Of a DNA stretch of 64,000 bases, positions 24,301-29,830 are shown piece by piece. Below the pieces are notes generated by a model that did no database searches, had not been told where the DNA came from, and was given only the letters and a program-made list of their open reading frames with translations. Numbering within the stretch: the first letter of the stretch is position 1; every line of letters starts with the position of its first letter. The DNA is from Gambelia wislizenii (lineage: Eukaryota > Chordata > Lepidosauria > Squamata > Crotaphytidae). A program made the position numbers and the translations under genes. The stretch lies in contig JAUMIR010000001.1 in NCBI GenBank assembly GCA_030847615.1, positions 440,378,687 to 440,442,686 of the forward strand, given 5' to 3'.

Positions 24301-27300
24301 CTTGCCAAAGACAGATAAATGTAATTCTGATCGTACCATACTGTCTCAGATAATTATTGTTCGCTCCACTTCTCCATCTCTCCAGAGGCTCACTCATGAT
24401 GTCTCTTCCTCAGGTGCCAGGCCTGCTGTCATATTCTCAGAGGCATGTTCTCCACACAGACCTCAAAATGTCATAGTGCATTGCCTTGACTCATGGTGGT
24501 CCTATTGACATTCAGAAAAGACTTGAGTAGGAGATCATACAGCTTATAAGTAGCAAGGTTTTTGTTCTGTTCTGCATCATCCAGGTCTGAGCCACCTCCT
24601 GTGGTGGTCTCAACTGTTCCACATTTCCTGCTGTATCTCCCTGAACAAGGACTGGCTTCCTCCCCTTTAAAGGTTTTATCTGGCTGCTATTGTGGCTCAC
24701 CAGCCAATGACCCCAACTTTGACCATTTTTTTTCCAAATTCTGTGGTTAAGAAGTTTCTCGAGAGCTTAGCATATCTTTATCCATCAGTTGCTTCACCAA
24801 CTCTACCTTGGTTGCTGTCTCTGGCCTTCTCACAGCTTATGCATAAGCCTTTTCTGCCTCCTGTATCTGGTCTTCCTTGTGGCCATCACCGCTGTGAGGT
24901 AGGCAAGTAAGCTCACAGCTCTTTGTTCCAATCAGCCATTTCTGGTTTTCCACTGAAACAGAGTAGTTCTGCATTGCTTTTTTCCCTGAGGCAGTGATGG
25001 GCAACCCTTTGAGCTTGGTGTGTCAAACTTCGCCAAAAAACTGAGCATAATTCGGGTGGTGTGTCACTTTGAGGAAAAAACATTATTTCACGATATTTAT
25101 TGTTTAAATAACATAAATGAATAATTGTTATATATAATTGTATTTAATAAACCAAAAACCACCACCCCGTCTGCCTAAAGTGGCGATCAGGGCTTTGAAG
25201 CCTTGGTCACCACTTTCCTCCCCTCTCCCACCCTCCCCAAAGCGGGAATCCCCGATCGCCACTTTAGGTATGGTGGTGAGGTTGCAGGTGAGGGGGGAGG
25301 AGGCCTACGGCCACGTATCATCAGAAATGGCTACATATGTCAGTGCTGACACGCGTGTCATAGGTTCGCCATCACTGTCCTAAGGTAATCTTGCATTTCC
25401 ATCTACCCACAGCCTTCATCACCTTCAGAAAGATCCTTCCACTGTCTGAATGTGTGGCGAGCACTGGCCTTTTATGTTCAGCATACTGCTGCATTTTGTC
25501 ATTCCAACAGATGTTCATCTGTTATGGTGGGCCTAGGAAAGGGCAACAGGTTTCTTTGCAATGACTCTCAAAATGGGCCATACGGACTATGCGGCTTAAC
25601 TGTGAATTGGCCAAACAGCCTATTCCAGTTAGTTTGAAGCCACCCTACATGAGAGCAGTTTCCTCCTCATTAGCTCTTCTTCATGGTATTCCTCTGCCTA
25701 AACTGTGTAGAGCAACTACATAGTTGCAGCCATCCATGTTTATCCAAAACTACAGACTGGACTGTAGGGCCAAGGTTAATGCTTGGTTTGCACATGCTGT
25801 GTTTTCTGATATTCTTCAGTGACCTGACTCACCAGTCTCAGGTATGCTTCAGTCACCCATTTGTATGAGGCACAGAGACCGTGACAAAAAAGAAGAGGTT
25901 GCTTCGCTGTAACTGTAATTCTTCGAGTGGTCATCTGTTCCCTCACTCAACCTGCCCTACCTCCCTCTTTCAGGTCCTTGTATATGCATAGTGGACTTTG
26001 AAACTGATAAGACAAGTAGCTTGGTGGGCTGGAACATGTGCAGTAGGTGGGAGGAGACAGGGTTCTTGCCAAGCTATTCAGCTCTAGAACATTCTGCAGG
26101 CACAAAACCTCTTTTGTGTGAGGGCATAGATGACCATTTGAACCACAGTTACAGGTAAGCAACCTGTTCTTCTAATCTGTTAAAATTGTCTCTCAAACTG
26201 TGCAAGAGACTAAGATGTCAACTATCAGTGCTAAATATTTTTTAGTAAAGGCAAGGTAATATGCTTGGTAAACAGGCAATATGCAATTGGTTATGAAAGT
26301 ATTTTCATGGATGAGAGTGGTTAAACAAAGATAAAGGAAATTTTTTAAATGATACCATATGCTTTGAAAAAGCCAAGAAAGATAGGCAGAGCAGTCTTGT
26401 CAATTCCCTTGAAGGGAAACTGTGGCAGAGCCAGCCCACTTATTAAGTCCTACCAGTGTTGTGCCATAAAATACAACATGAGGGTGAGTGGCTTTCTTTC
26501 CTTTTATTTTCATTTCCCTTGCCAGCTTTTTATTTCTTTTGTCCTCTGTCACCTGGCTTTGGTTCTTAAGGGAAGGAAGTTGACTACAGAATTCACTGTA
26601 TCTGCTAGGCTTTCCAAAGACCATTACACCCTTAGATAATTTGCTTGGAATTGTATTTCATTTATTTAAAATGGTTTAAAGACCACTTTCTTCAGACACC
26701 CAAAGAGTCTTGACATCACAAATCACACAGGATTAAAACAAAACACTCTTACAACTAAAGTTACCAGATAATCTAAAAGCCAGTTGAAATAAGCAATTAT
26801 CACACTCCTTGGAGAAAATCATGAGGGCCAAGGACGTCCTTGTATCCTCAAGGGAGCAAATTTTGTGACATAGGGCAAATGTGGGTTGCCTTGGATATGT
26901 GGTTACAAGCTTCCTTGCATCATGGCTTCCAGTTACCAGTTACAAGAATGTGAGGGGCATATGTGGGGATGGGATAGGGGTAAGGGAAGAGATTGATATG
27001 GGTGAAATTATGCAGACATCTCTCATTTTCCCTTATGTGCCACCATATAAGAACTTTGGTAAACAGAGTCAATTATGCTGGGTATGTAAACCCTGTGTAA
27101 TTAATGTCTCAGCTTTTTTTGGTGGGATTGTTGTTGACAAGCAGCATAGTAGACTGAAGCTGCCTCTGAGTATCGAGCAGTAGGTAGATCATTTCTAGCC
27201 ACTCACTCTTCTACTAACAGGATGTGGCTCCCTTCCCTTCTTTCTTTTTTCTTTAACAAAAGGAAGCTGTTAAAAGAAGTGACTGTTTTATAAACAAATG

Positions 27301-27633
27301 CAGCAATGTTTAGTGTACCTCCAGTATCAGTGTTATAGTATTCTATTAACTGTCCTTAATTTAATGAGGCACTTGTTGTAATGCTTGTGTGTTCTATTAC
27401 CAATAATTGCAGTACTGTTTATAAATGGCAATGCAGTTTAGGGTGATACTGTAGTTTTATATGGACACTAATGTGCTCCTGATTTCTCTCCCCCCTCCTT
27501 TCTTTTCAGTGCCATAATTACAACAATTAACCATGATGAAGTGTGGTTTAAGAGGCCTGATGGAAGCAAATCCAAACTGTATATTTCTCAGCTACAGAAA
27601 GGAAAATATTCAATCAAACATAATCACAACTGA
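315..27633 (+). CDS. BRMS1L: BRMS1-like transcriptional repressor, C-terminal part (5 exons, 5' end outside window)
   Basis: Exons 315-398, 5232-5296, 6288-6327, 6759-6885 and 27510-27633 join in frame (boundary codons TCA-G|GA, GAA-C|CT, ACA-AG|T) to about 145 residues ending at TGA 27631-27633. I recognise the product as BRMS1L from [36 protein letters not shown] and the tail [13 protein letters not shown]. Known of the family: BRMS1, BRMS1L and SDS3 are subunits of the nuclear SIN3-HDAC corepressor that represses transcription through histone deacetylation. The visible part contains the basic linker and the C-terminal region (EEGRLYY onward) that aligns with the Tudor-like domain of SDS3. 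The N-terminal coiled coil and SIN3-binding part must lie upstream of the window. Human BRMS1L is about 323 residues, so roughly 45% is here. Substitutions are conservative and there is no frame break, so the gene is under constraint. The only oddities are the AT-AC intron and the very large last intron. Confidence 0.97.
399..406 (+). promoter_or_regulatory. BRMS1L: U12-type 5' splice site (ATATCCTT)
   Basis: The intron starts ATATCCTTTT immediately after the exon. This is the minor-spliceosome AT-AC donor consensus, and no GT donor at this point would preserve the frame. Pairs with the branch site and AC acceptor at 5215-5231. Confidence 0.92.
790..2975 (+). mobile_element. L2-type LINE fragment, degenerate (copy 1)
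   Basis: A 5'-truncated non-LTR retrotransposon in the AT-AC intron, sense to the gene. Broken reading frames (1110-1412, 1433-1900, 2003-2362, 2366-2617) carry reverse-transcriptase blocks: [15 protein letters not shown], a [17 protein letters not shown] block, then a stop codon where the tyrosine before ADDTQIYFS should be (about 1898-1900). The linker before the RT ([13 protein letters not shown]) is read around 930-985. The 3' end has a CTGCCCTGATTG/GGTATAAA-type tail closing in an (ATT)n run at 2949-2970. I assign it to the L2 branch of the CR1/L2 group by these blocks; the family name is not determined. Not coding capable. Confidence 0.85.
3169..3350 (-). repeat. short tandem duplication plus CR1-group LINE fragment
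   Basis: 3169-3217 holds two copies of a 24-bp unit (GACAGCAAGGAAAATTGAAC). From about 3245 follows AAGAGCCCTTCTGGATCAGA and the CATATCTAGTCCA block, which recur at 56870-56905 and, in the other orientation, at 32140-32180. It is therefore a dispersed LINE fragment read on the minus strand. Confidence 0.6.
3580..4767 (+). mobile_element. L2-type LINE fragment (copy 2)
   Basis: A second 5'-truncated copy of the same family in the same intron and orientation. The frame 3615-4121 encodes [17 protein letters not shown], an intact [10 protein letters not shown] catalytic block and the [14 protein letters not shown] thumb region before a frameshift. 4122-4394 continues with [20 protein letters not shown]. 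The 3' end matches copy 1 ([13 protein letters not shown] coding, CTGCCCTGATTGC, TATTATT tail). Truncation points and mutations differ from copy 1, so these are two insertions rather than one duplicated tract. Confidence 0.85.
4768..5214 (+). other. AT-AC intron interior, no gene seen
   Basis: AT-rich, with a small (TG)n/(CA)n stretch at 4918-4965. Nothing coding recognised before the U12 branch site. Confidence 0.6.
5215..5231 (+). promoter_or_regulatory. BRMS1L: U12 branch site and AC acceptor
   Basis: TCCCTTAAC (5215-5223) matches the minor-intron branch consensus TTCCTTAAC at 8 of 9 positions. It is followed 8 bases later by the terminal AC (5230-5231). There is no polypyrimidine tract, as expected for a U12 intron. 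The branch adenosine would be A5221 or A5222, about 9-10 nt from the end, within the usual short spacing. Confidence 0.92.
5232..5296 (+). CDS. BRMS1L: BRMS1L coding exon (fourth from end)
   Basis: 65 nt. Encodes (G)[19 protein letters not shown] plus RK. Flanked by the AC acceptor of the U12 intron and a normal GTATAG donor at 5297. Open only in this frame and matches the family exactly. Confidence 0.96.
5297..6287 (+). other. BRMS1L intron
   Basis: About 1 kb GT-AG intron ending in a T-rich tract and ATTTCAG (6281-6287). Contains a short ATG/GAT simple repeat near 5845-5860. Nothing else recognised. Confidence 0.8.
6288..6327 (+). CDS. BRMS1L: BRMS1L coding exon (third from end, 40 nt)
   Basis: Very short exon encoding [13 protein letters not shown] plus one base of a split proline codon. 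Donor GTAAGA at 6328. A 431-nt intron follows, and I saw no repeat in it. Confidence 0.96.
6759..6885 (+). CDS. BRMS1L: BRMS1L coding exon (second from end)
   Basis: 127 nt. Acceptor TTTTTAG, donor GTAAAG. Encodes [18 protein letters not shown] followed by [17 protein letters not shown] and RKDECPT. This is the first half of the C-terminal Tudor-like domain shared with SDS3. Confidence 0.97.
6995..7130. mobile_element. hAT-like MITE
   Basis: Ends CAGCCATCCCCAACCT and, inverted, CAGCCTTCCCTAAGCT. The core has the frequent AACTCACATAATG/GGGAGTTGTAGTTCAACA pair of inverted blocks. Related but more decayed sequences occur near 38880, 53550 and 56670. I found no clear 8-bp target duplication, so the superfamily is provisional. 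Confidence 0.55.
7660..7900 (-). repeat. SINE debris with internal tandem duplication
   Basis: Contains the TTTGTTGTTG..GTGTGCYTTYAAGT block that starts minus-strand tRNA-type SINEs elsewhere (50943 onward). A block of about 35 bp (GTTAGGAGCAAGTATG..) is repeated at about 7730 and 7786. Truncated, non-functional. Confidence 0.5.
8139..8310 (+). repeat. DIRS-1 left inverted terminal repeat
   Basis: From GAGGAGCAAACAGG through AATTCTGCATAGTGGGAAC and the CCATGGTCACATGGTCATTC block. It is the reverse complement of 14400-14550 with few differences, for example CATAGTGGGAACGCCTACTA against TAGTAGGCGTTCCCACTATG. Confidence 0.88.
8311..8943 (+). other. DIRS-1 leader between ITR and Gag
   Basis: No intact ORF. 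Contains an (AAAC)n run at 8418-8445. GC content rises sharply towards the Gag region. Confidence 0.6.
8944..11016 (+). pseudogene. DIRS-1 Gag-like ORF, frameshifted
   Basis: Three overlapping frames, 8944-10035, 9945-10661 and 10564-11016, together read as one Gag-like protein. It has a proline/alanine-rich N part, an acidic stretch ([20 protein letters not shown]), a central helical part ([35 protein letters not shown]) and a serine-rich basic tail ([13 protein letters not shown]). A 24-bp tandem duplication of a GACCCTGGACAAGGCCCTCA unit at about 10506-10553 sits at the second frame change. No CCHC zinc knuckle is visible, unlike DIRS-2. Gag identity is inferred from position before RT and from family layout. 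No host homology recognised. Confidence 0.75.
10973..12892 (+). pseudogene. DIRS-1 reverse transcriptase-RNase H (one in-frame TAG, internal shift)
   Basis: Reads [20 protein letters not shown] and [14 protein letters not shown], then a single in-frame TAG (11213-11215), then continues in the same frame through 12892. RT blocks: [48 protein letters not shown] and the YLDD catalytic box (codons 11618-11629). About 11815-12050 looks frame-shifted relative to family consensus. RNase H follows with [10 protein letters not shown] (Asp codon 12113), [10 protein letters not shown] (Glu 12209) and [10 protein letters not shown] (Asp 12284). The [16 protein letters not shown] and [10 protein letters not shown] blocks of DIRS pol then close the ORF. 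The catalytic residues are present although the ORF is broken. Confidence 0.88.
12780..14157 (+). pseudogene. DIRS-1 tyrosine recombinase, split by CR1 insertion and frame changes
   Basis: The N part ([33 protein letters not shown]) runs to about 13068 in the frame of 12628-13104. After the CR1 tail it resumes at [20 protein letters not shown] in the frame of 13204-14043. Catalytic features of the integrase/recombinase fold: [10 protein letters not shown] (box I Arg, about 13588-13593), HSTR (His 13978, Arg 13987) and the nucleophile in FIRHYKV (Tyr codon 14083-14085). A TAA at 14041-14043, in a short stretch where EICKAATWS is readable only in another frame, separates HSTR from the tyrosine. 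The family ending VLQEVIQA stops at 14155-14157. In DIRS elements this enzyme integrates a circular cDNA. Confidence 0.87.
13069..13314 (+). mobile_element. CR1 LINE 3' tail inserted in the DIRS-1 recombinase
   Basis: About 245 bp nearly identical to the 3' end of the full-length CR1 at 23640-23885: AGCTCCAGGAACAGAGATTC start, CAGTGGAACGCACTCCC, and terminal ATTCTATG octamers. A TCTA at 13065-13068 recurs at 13311-13314, a possible 4-bp target duplication. Deleting it rejoins the recombinase reading [13 protein letters not shown]. Confidence 0.92.
14212..14312 (+). repeat. DIRS-1 internal complementary region
   Basis: CTATGCAGAATTCCTGTTCG repeats the edge of the right ITR (14515 onward), and GGTTACTTACCGTGAATGTG is complementary to the outer right end (about 14545-14570). 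This arrangement templates the circular DIRS cDNA in the known replication model. Confidence 0.8.
14400..14578 (+). repeat. DIRS-1 right inverted terminal repeat and end
   Basis: Inverted partner of 8139-8310, extended by about 30 bp (CATTCACGGTAAGTAACCAA) that is absent from the left end, as in other DIRS copies. Confidence 0.85.
14720..14890 (-). mobile_element. tRNA-type (MIR-like core) SINE
   Basis: Minus-strand SINE lying between the two DIRS elements. It shows the blocks CTTGGCAAGATTTGTTCAGA, AACTTGCCTAAGATCACCCA and the B-box-like GGGGATTCAAACCCTG. Relatives lie at 50943-51143 (-) and 57028-57240 (+). Confidence 0.75.
14946..15035 (+). repeat. DIRS-2 left inverted terminal repeat
   Basis: AGAATGTTCTAGAG, then AGTAGCTTGGTGGG, CCTCCCACCTACTGTGCA and CCGCCAAGCTACTG. 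All four blocks occur inverted at 25998-26095. Confidence 0.82.
15140..17410 (+). pseudogene. DIRS-2 Gag region with CCHC zinc knuckle
   Basis: Many short frames, no intact ORF. 15140-15466 encodes [17 protein letters not shown], a C-x2-C-x4-H-x4-C zinc knuckle (codons about 15318-15361). Such knuckles bind nucleic acid in retroelement Gag proteins. Downstream is a serine/threonine/proline-rich stretch typical of a disordered Gag part, and 17094-17260 still reads [20 protein letters not shown]. Gag identity is inferred from position and the knuckle. Confidence 0.7.
17411..17667 (+). other. unassigned sequence inside DIRS-2
   Basis: No ORF and no family recognised. It may be a further insertion, but I cannot define its ends. 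Confidence 0.4.
17668..17901 (+). mobile_element. Sauria-type SINE
   Basis: tRNA-derived head (AGGGAGCCCTGGTGTTGCAG, GTTATGAGTTCAATCCC as B box) followed by the characteristic body TTGATTCAACCTTCCATCCT, CAGCTTGTTGGGGGCAATTA and a 3' end of ACTGCTATTGCTATTGC units. The 3' part of this family is related to Bov-B/RTE LINEs, whose machinery it uses. Restricted to squamates as far as known, so it is strong taxonomic evidence. Confidence 0.88.
18010..18500 (+). pseudogene. DIRS-2 Gag 3' part / linker
   Basis: Decayed frames (18191-18418, 18270-18518) with a serine-rich tail resembling the end of DIRS Gag. Weak on its own; supported by its place before the RT. Confidence 0.5.
18515..19281 (+). pseudogene. 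DIRS-2 reverse transcriptase and start of RNase H, internally deleted
   Basis: Readable RT blocks across three frames: [71 protein letters not shown]. The sequence then jumps to [19 protein letters not shown], so the YLDD catalytic segment and following few hundred bases are deleted near 18970-18990. RNase H begins at [16 protein letters not shown] and reaches FQAF..DRVVQ, where the CR1 interrupts it at about 19282. Confidence 0.8.
19281..19483 (+). repeat. CR1 5' UTR block, copy 1
   Basis: 203-bp block from AGGCCAGTTTCCTGCCAGAG to CCCTCAAGAGCC. It repeats at 19577-19779 with a period of 296 bp, and I counted only two substitutions (CCATTCCGAC/CCATTCTGAC and GTTGTTGAGG/GTTGCTGAGG). It starts exactly where the DIRS-2 host sequence ends. 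Confidence 0.93.
19486..19560 (+). promoter_or_regulatory. CR1 internal promoter: three TGAGTCA boxes plus TATA
   Basis: Three 13-bp tandem units (CCTGTGAGTCACA) place TGAGTCA, the AP-1 consensus, at 19490-19496, 19503-19509 and 19516-19522. TATATAAG follows at 19551-19558. A start site about 28-30 nt past the TATA falls at about 19579-19581, the beginning of the second UTR block. Factor binding is inferred from consensus only. Confidence 0.75.
19577..19779 (+). repeat. CR1 5' UTR block, copy 2
   Basis: Second copy of the 203-bp block, directly downstream of the TATA box. It would form the 5' end of RNA started at the internal promoter. A GC-rich linker (GAGGCGCGCGCC) and 19803-19902 lead to the ORF1 ATG. 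Confidence 0.93.
19903..20880 (+). CDS. CR1 ORF1 protein (zinc finger, coiled coil, SGNH esterase domain)
   Basis: 325 residues, intact. N-terminal Cys pairs (C11, C14, C29, C32) suggest a zinc-binding finger, followed by a short coiled coil ([18 protein letters not shown]) and a charged linker. The C-terminal half is an SGNH hydrolase fold: GDS (163-165, catalytic Ser), GTNDT (217-221) and DGVHLT (300-305, Asp and His). All catalytic positions are kept. In CR1-group LINEs ORF1 is an RNA-binding, RNP-forming protein whose esterase activity is of uncertain need. The stop is followed after 5 nt by the ORF2 ATG. The start is the first ATG after the duplicated UTR, in context ATCATGG (purine at -3, G at +4). 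Not a host gene. Confidence 0.94.
   Translation: MDTEGTAAVTCNTCAMFVFLSTDVENFTCTKCKLVALLEEKVQQLETRVATLQQIREQEVFLDRTERTVLDGDRTEEVAVEERVTSRTQEVDSWRNVTHRTRKSRDSSSSLQLQNRFEALSLIKDNEEEQHGQTSGVEQGTLRGPPQGTAAAKPQRRRVVVVGDSLLRGTEAVVCGPDKMTREVCCLPGAKICDVTERLTRLVKPTDHNPFLLVHVGTNDTARHSFPKIRRDYEALGRKLKEMNAQVVISSLLPVEGHGPRRERKIADVNNWLRRWCRREQIGFLDHGLRFHAGGLLARDGVHLTTVGRNIFANSLKNLIRRALN
20886..23798 (+). CDS. CR1 ORF2 protein (AP endonuclease and reverse transcriptase)
   Basis: 970 residues from ATG 20886. The open frame extends upstream inside ORF1 (ATG at 20727), but the first ATG after the ORF1 stop gives a non-overlapping start and is preferred. N-terminal endonuclease: N56 (TNAQS), E83 (VTETWWD), [13 protein letters not shown] (256-258). 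[48 protein letters not shown] (D618), [20 protein letters not shown] and FADD (704-707). The C-terminal region reads [15 protein letters not shown], then [20 protein letters not shown]. All catalytic residues are present and there is no stop. It nicks target DNA and reverse-transcribes CR1 RNA. Downstream are the 3' UTR and octamer repeats that the RT recognises in this family. Confidence 0.96.
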   Translation: MGEGDSILEGKRAGENSQTVIEGTKRTAQGPNSGRQKNLHREQVKGTHGLRCLYTNAQSMGNKQDELELLALQNKYDIIGVTETWWDESHDWNVGIEGYNLYRRNRPNRKGGGIALYVRDIYTSEVIHDINTGSQVESIWIKIKGEGNNRDVIVGLYYRPPNQTEELDVAFLEQMNLHAERRDVVVMGDFNYPDICWQSNSAKTTRSSKFLTCLEDNFMVQKVEEATRGSAILDLILTNRDDLVNGVQVVGSLGESDHVLLEFVIQWKGEARHSQTRILDFRRADFNKLREILGMIPWSRILKEKGPQDGWDFLKREILKAQFQTVPLRKKNGRCLKKPGWMTKELSMELSFKRNMYRKWKRGEITKEEFKQIANTCRSKVRKAKAQNELRLAREVKNNKKGFFGYVRSKRRKKEMIGPLRGEDGKMLTGDREKAELLNTFFASVFSEKEKEDQPEENGTEDTIGEIQLKISKEVVQEYLLNLNEFKSPGPDELHPRVLKELANIISEPLAIIFENFWRTGEVPADWRRANVVPIFKKGKKEDPNNYRPVSLTSIPGKILEQIIKQRVCEHLEGNAIITKSQHGFQRNKSCQTNLISFFDKVTSLVDEGNAVDIAYLDFSKAFDKVPHDILANKLVECGLDKLTVQWICNWLTGRTQRVLSSGSSSSWKDVTSGVPQGSVLGPVLFNIFINDLDEGIRGILIKFADDTKLGGVANTLEDRIKIQNDLDRLESWAKANKMKFNTEKCKVLHLGRKNEMHKYRMGETWLNETTCERDLGVLVDHKLNMSQQCDAAAKKANAILGCINRSIVSRSREVIVPLYSALVRPHLEYCVQFWAPQFKKDIDKLERVQRRATKMVKGLETMPYEERLRELGMFSLEKRRFRGDMIALFKYLKGCHAEDGAGLFSAAPETGTRSNGCKLQEQRFHLNMRRNFLTVRAVRQWNTLPRSVVGSPSLEVFKQRLDGHLSGML
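23799..23887 (+). repeat. CR1 3' UTR and terminal octamers
   Basis: Contains GCGTGGCAGGGGGGTTGGAC and ends in three ATTCTATG units. The same terminal structure recurs in the truncated copies at 13300, 40779 (inverted) and 48271 (inverted). Confidence 0.92.
23888..24530 (+). pseudogene. DIRS-2 RNase H 3' part and pol tail
   Basis: Resumes after the CR1 with [16 protein letters not shown]. It then reads, across shifts, [15 protein letters not shown], the [14 protein letters not shown] block (family consensus LFASPxNxKCxxF) and an APYW-like stretch. Joined to 18515-19281 it gives the remaining pol region. Many shifts, no function. Confidence 0.78.
24540..25900 (+). pseudogene. DIRS-2 tyrosine recombinase, heavily decayed
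   Basis: Short frames only (24562-24750, 24692-24910, 25683-25868). Position between pol and the internal complementary region, plus fragments such as FVLFCIIQV and [16 protein letters not shown], support the recombinase gene. I could not place the catalytic residues with confidence. Interrupted by a hAT MITE at 24992-25377. Confidence 0.55.
24992..25377. mobile_element. hAT non-autonomous element
   Basis: Terminal inverted repeats CAGTGATGGGCAACC and, inverted, CAGTGATGGCGAACC. Flanks CCCTGAGG and TCCTAAGG match at 6 of 8 positions, consistent with the 8-bp hAT target duplication. The interior has a second inverted pair around CTAAAGTGGCGATC. Confidence 0.82.
25888..25945 (+). repeat. DIRS-2 internal complementary region
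   Basis: GAAGAGGTTGCTTCGCTGTA and CGAGTGGTCATCTGTTCCCT are complementary to the outer right end (26103-26172). Ends here mark the 3' boundary of the recombinase gene. Confidence 0.75.
25998..26172 (+). repeat. DIRS-2 right inverted terminal repeat and end
   Basis: Inverted partner of 14946-15035 plus an outer extension (CACAGTTACAGGTAAGCAAC) complementary to the internal region. Confidence 0.8.
26173..27509 (+). other. BRMS1L last intron, 3' end
   Basis: AT-rich intron with no repeat or exon recognised. Ends in a strong pyrimidine tract and TTTTCAG (27503-27509). Confidence 0.75.
27510..27633 (+). CDS. BRMS1L: BRMS1L terminal coding exon
   Basis: 121 coding nt plus TGA. Encodes [20 protein letters not shown] and [18 protein letters not shown], ending in NHN. 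This is the second half of the SDS3-like Tudor domain. It is separated from the previous exon by 20.6 kb. Confidence 0.97.
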
Positions 27634-29830
27634 CCATTAAACCAACCAGACAGTGTTATCCTGCTTGAAGTGCCATGAGATGAAAGATGTATTTACTCTG
27701 TGTTCTCATCTATTTTTGTGGCAGTATCTGTGCATTTGTAGTAGTGTAAGTAATTTTCATACAGATGTCATAGAATAAGTGAGACATAATCAGGTTGAAC
27801 ATGACGTCTTGCCTCTAATTTGGATCCAGCGCCTAAGGCAGAAAACAGTCTACTGGAGAGTCTAGGAGCATCTGACTAAGAGGATGCAGTTCTAAAAAGC
27901 TATGTGCATGCATGGGTGAGGAGTGTACATACAGCTGCAGGACTCTTTTCAGTTTCTTCTGAAGCTGTTCTTACAGCTAAATGTGCAAGACAGTTTTAAA
28001 ATTGCTTAGAAATCTATGAAAGGCACAGGGAGGATGCTGTCAAAAACACTATCTGGACGTTCGCCTGGTCCTCCACCATATGGGTGCACAGGCTTCCAGG
28101 AATGTAGTCTAAAACCATTCATACAAAATGGAAACAAAGTGGTATTACTTTAAAAAAAGAGAGAGATTATGTAGTAAATGTGAAGTTCATCACTATGTTT
28201 AACAGTTCCGCTTGCATTTTGTCTTGGAAATATGTTACTTGTGCAAATGTTACTTTGATGTATTCTAATTGTAAAATATTCTTAAATGGACAACTTTAAA
28301 AAAAGTTGACACACCTCCCCCACATAGTTGCTCTAGCACGGTTATAAATTTCTGTTAATAACAAAATCATAGCTATTTTGTTGTTAACATAGATGTTAAT
28401 AACAAAACATAGTTAATAGTGGGTACCAGATTGCTAGGAAGAAAATGGTGCAAAAGGGATGGCACTGTTTCTCTTAGTGTTAACACCCCCCCAAATCCCA
28501 GTAAGAGTGCCTGTCCTGTAAATTGTGAAACAGTAACCAAAAGTATTACTGCATACTCATTGGTAACAAAATGTATCTGTAGTCAAATAAAGTGTAGTTG
28601 TATATTGGACACAGAATTATAGCGGTTGCAACTTCAGATCCTTAGAAAGTTTGCATTTGTAAGCTTAGCATCAGAAGTAAAATCTTTTAGTTTAACTATA
28701 CATGTTTGAGGCATGTAGAAGGGATTGTGATTGGGGTCGGGAGAAGACATTACTTGGTGGTAATGTGCACTTTAATATCCATTAAGGTGGGCCTTTGAAA
28801 AAGCTTGCATCTAATGGAACAGACTGCCAAAAGTGTTTTTTATGTGCTAGTAGGTTGGTGCTGAATCTGGAATCTTAATATGCAGCCACACATAGCTTTG
28901 AAGTCCTTAATTATAATCCCACTATGTAAAAACAAATCACTGTATTTGCAATCAGTAATTCCAGCCTCATACCCAGCAAACAGTTGAGCACTGATGGGCA
29001 ACTTTATTAAGAAATGGCCTTTTTAAAGTGGAGACTGTTCTTCTTGAAAATCAACCTGTGGAAGAGCCCTGAACAAATACAGTGGAAGCACATCTGGCTA
29101 AACTGCTTAGATGGCAAGCAAGTATTTTTCTGACCCTTTAATTTTAGCTTATTGCGTCTTGGATGGGAGTAGTGCTATAACAAAGTTCAGTGGCCTTGAT
29201 TTTGACAATTTGCTCTTGCTTCAAAATCTTACCGTGACAAGGACAATCTGTTTCTGTGCAAAGAAAGCTTTGTGTGTAATGGGGATTTTGTTTTGCTCTG
29301 GAAATGAAGGATTAGCAGCATATTCCCTTGCACAGATCAACAGATTGGAAACACATTGGTCTTGCAGCTGTCCACCACATGTTGCACTAATCTGCATTAC
29401 ATCCCAATTGTGGGGGTGCAAATTGAGGGTGGATTGCAGAATGCCCCTTGCTGTTGAAATTATTCACATTGCTGTGGCTGGGAATAGCGACACATCTTGC
29501 TTGCCAATTTAATTGGTTCTTATTGCTCAGGCTCAAAAGAACAAACAGATTACATGTTTAAGTAAAAATATATTTGCTGATATGGAAAAACTGACTGTTG
29601 CCAAAAAGCCTATAGAATGCTAGGGTTTTAAAATGAATCTGGGCAGTACTCTTGATACTTTGCATGCCACGTATGTTAGCCAAATGTATATAAAGGTTAA
29701 AAATATGACAGGTTGGCTTTTGACAAAGCCTATGGTATGTACACAGTTTGATAAAGCTTTTTTGTAATAAAATATTTGTATTTTTTAATCCAGTGTATAA
29801 ATAAATGAACCTGTCATGTAAACTTCCTGT
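27634..29830 (+). other. BRMS1L: BRMS1L 3' UTR (probable) with poly(A) signals
   Basis: No ORF of interest. AATAAA at 28586-28591, 29766-29771 and 29799-29804 give a proximal and a distal candidate end. A TTAATAACAAAA/CATAG segment is directly repeated at about 28353-28420. UTR extent is inferred from the signals and from absence of transposon ends; RNA evidence is needed. Confidence 0.6.

Larger units (their letters stand above)
14930..26172 (+). mobile_element. DIRS-type retrotransposon, decayed and nested (DIRS-2)
   Basis: A second DIRS family, distinct in sequence from DIRS-1. Inverted terminal repeats (left about 14946-15035, right about 25998-26095) share AGAATGTTCTAGAG, CCTCCCACCTACTG and CCACCAAGCTAC-type blocks. 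The internal complementary region at about 25888-25945 matches, inverted, the right end at 26103-26172. Gag, RT-RNase H and recombinase remnants run in that order. The element was later invaded by a Sauria SINE (17668-17901), a full-length CR1 (19282-23887) and a hAT MITE (24992-25377). Without these, about 6.4 kb remains. Confidence 0.85.

Noticed and set aside
29111..29512. 133-aa ORF in the BRMS1L 3' region
   Set aside because: No domain, no start context and low-complexity composition; it falls within the probable 3' UTR.
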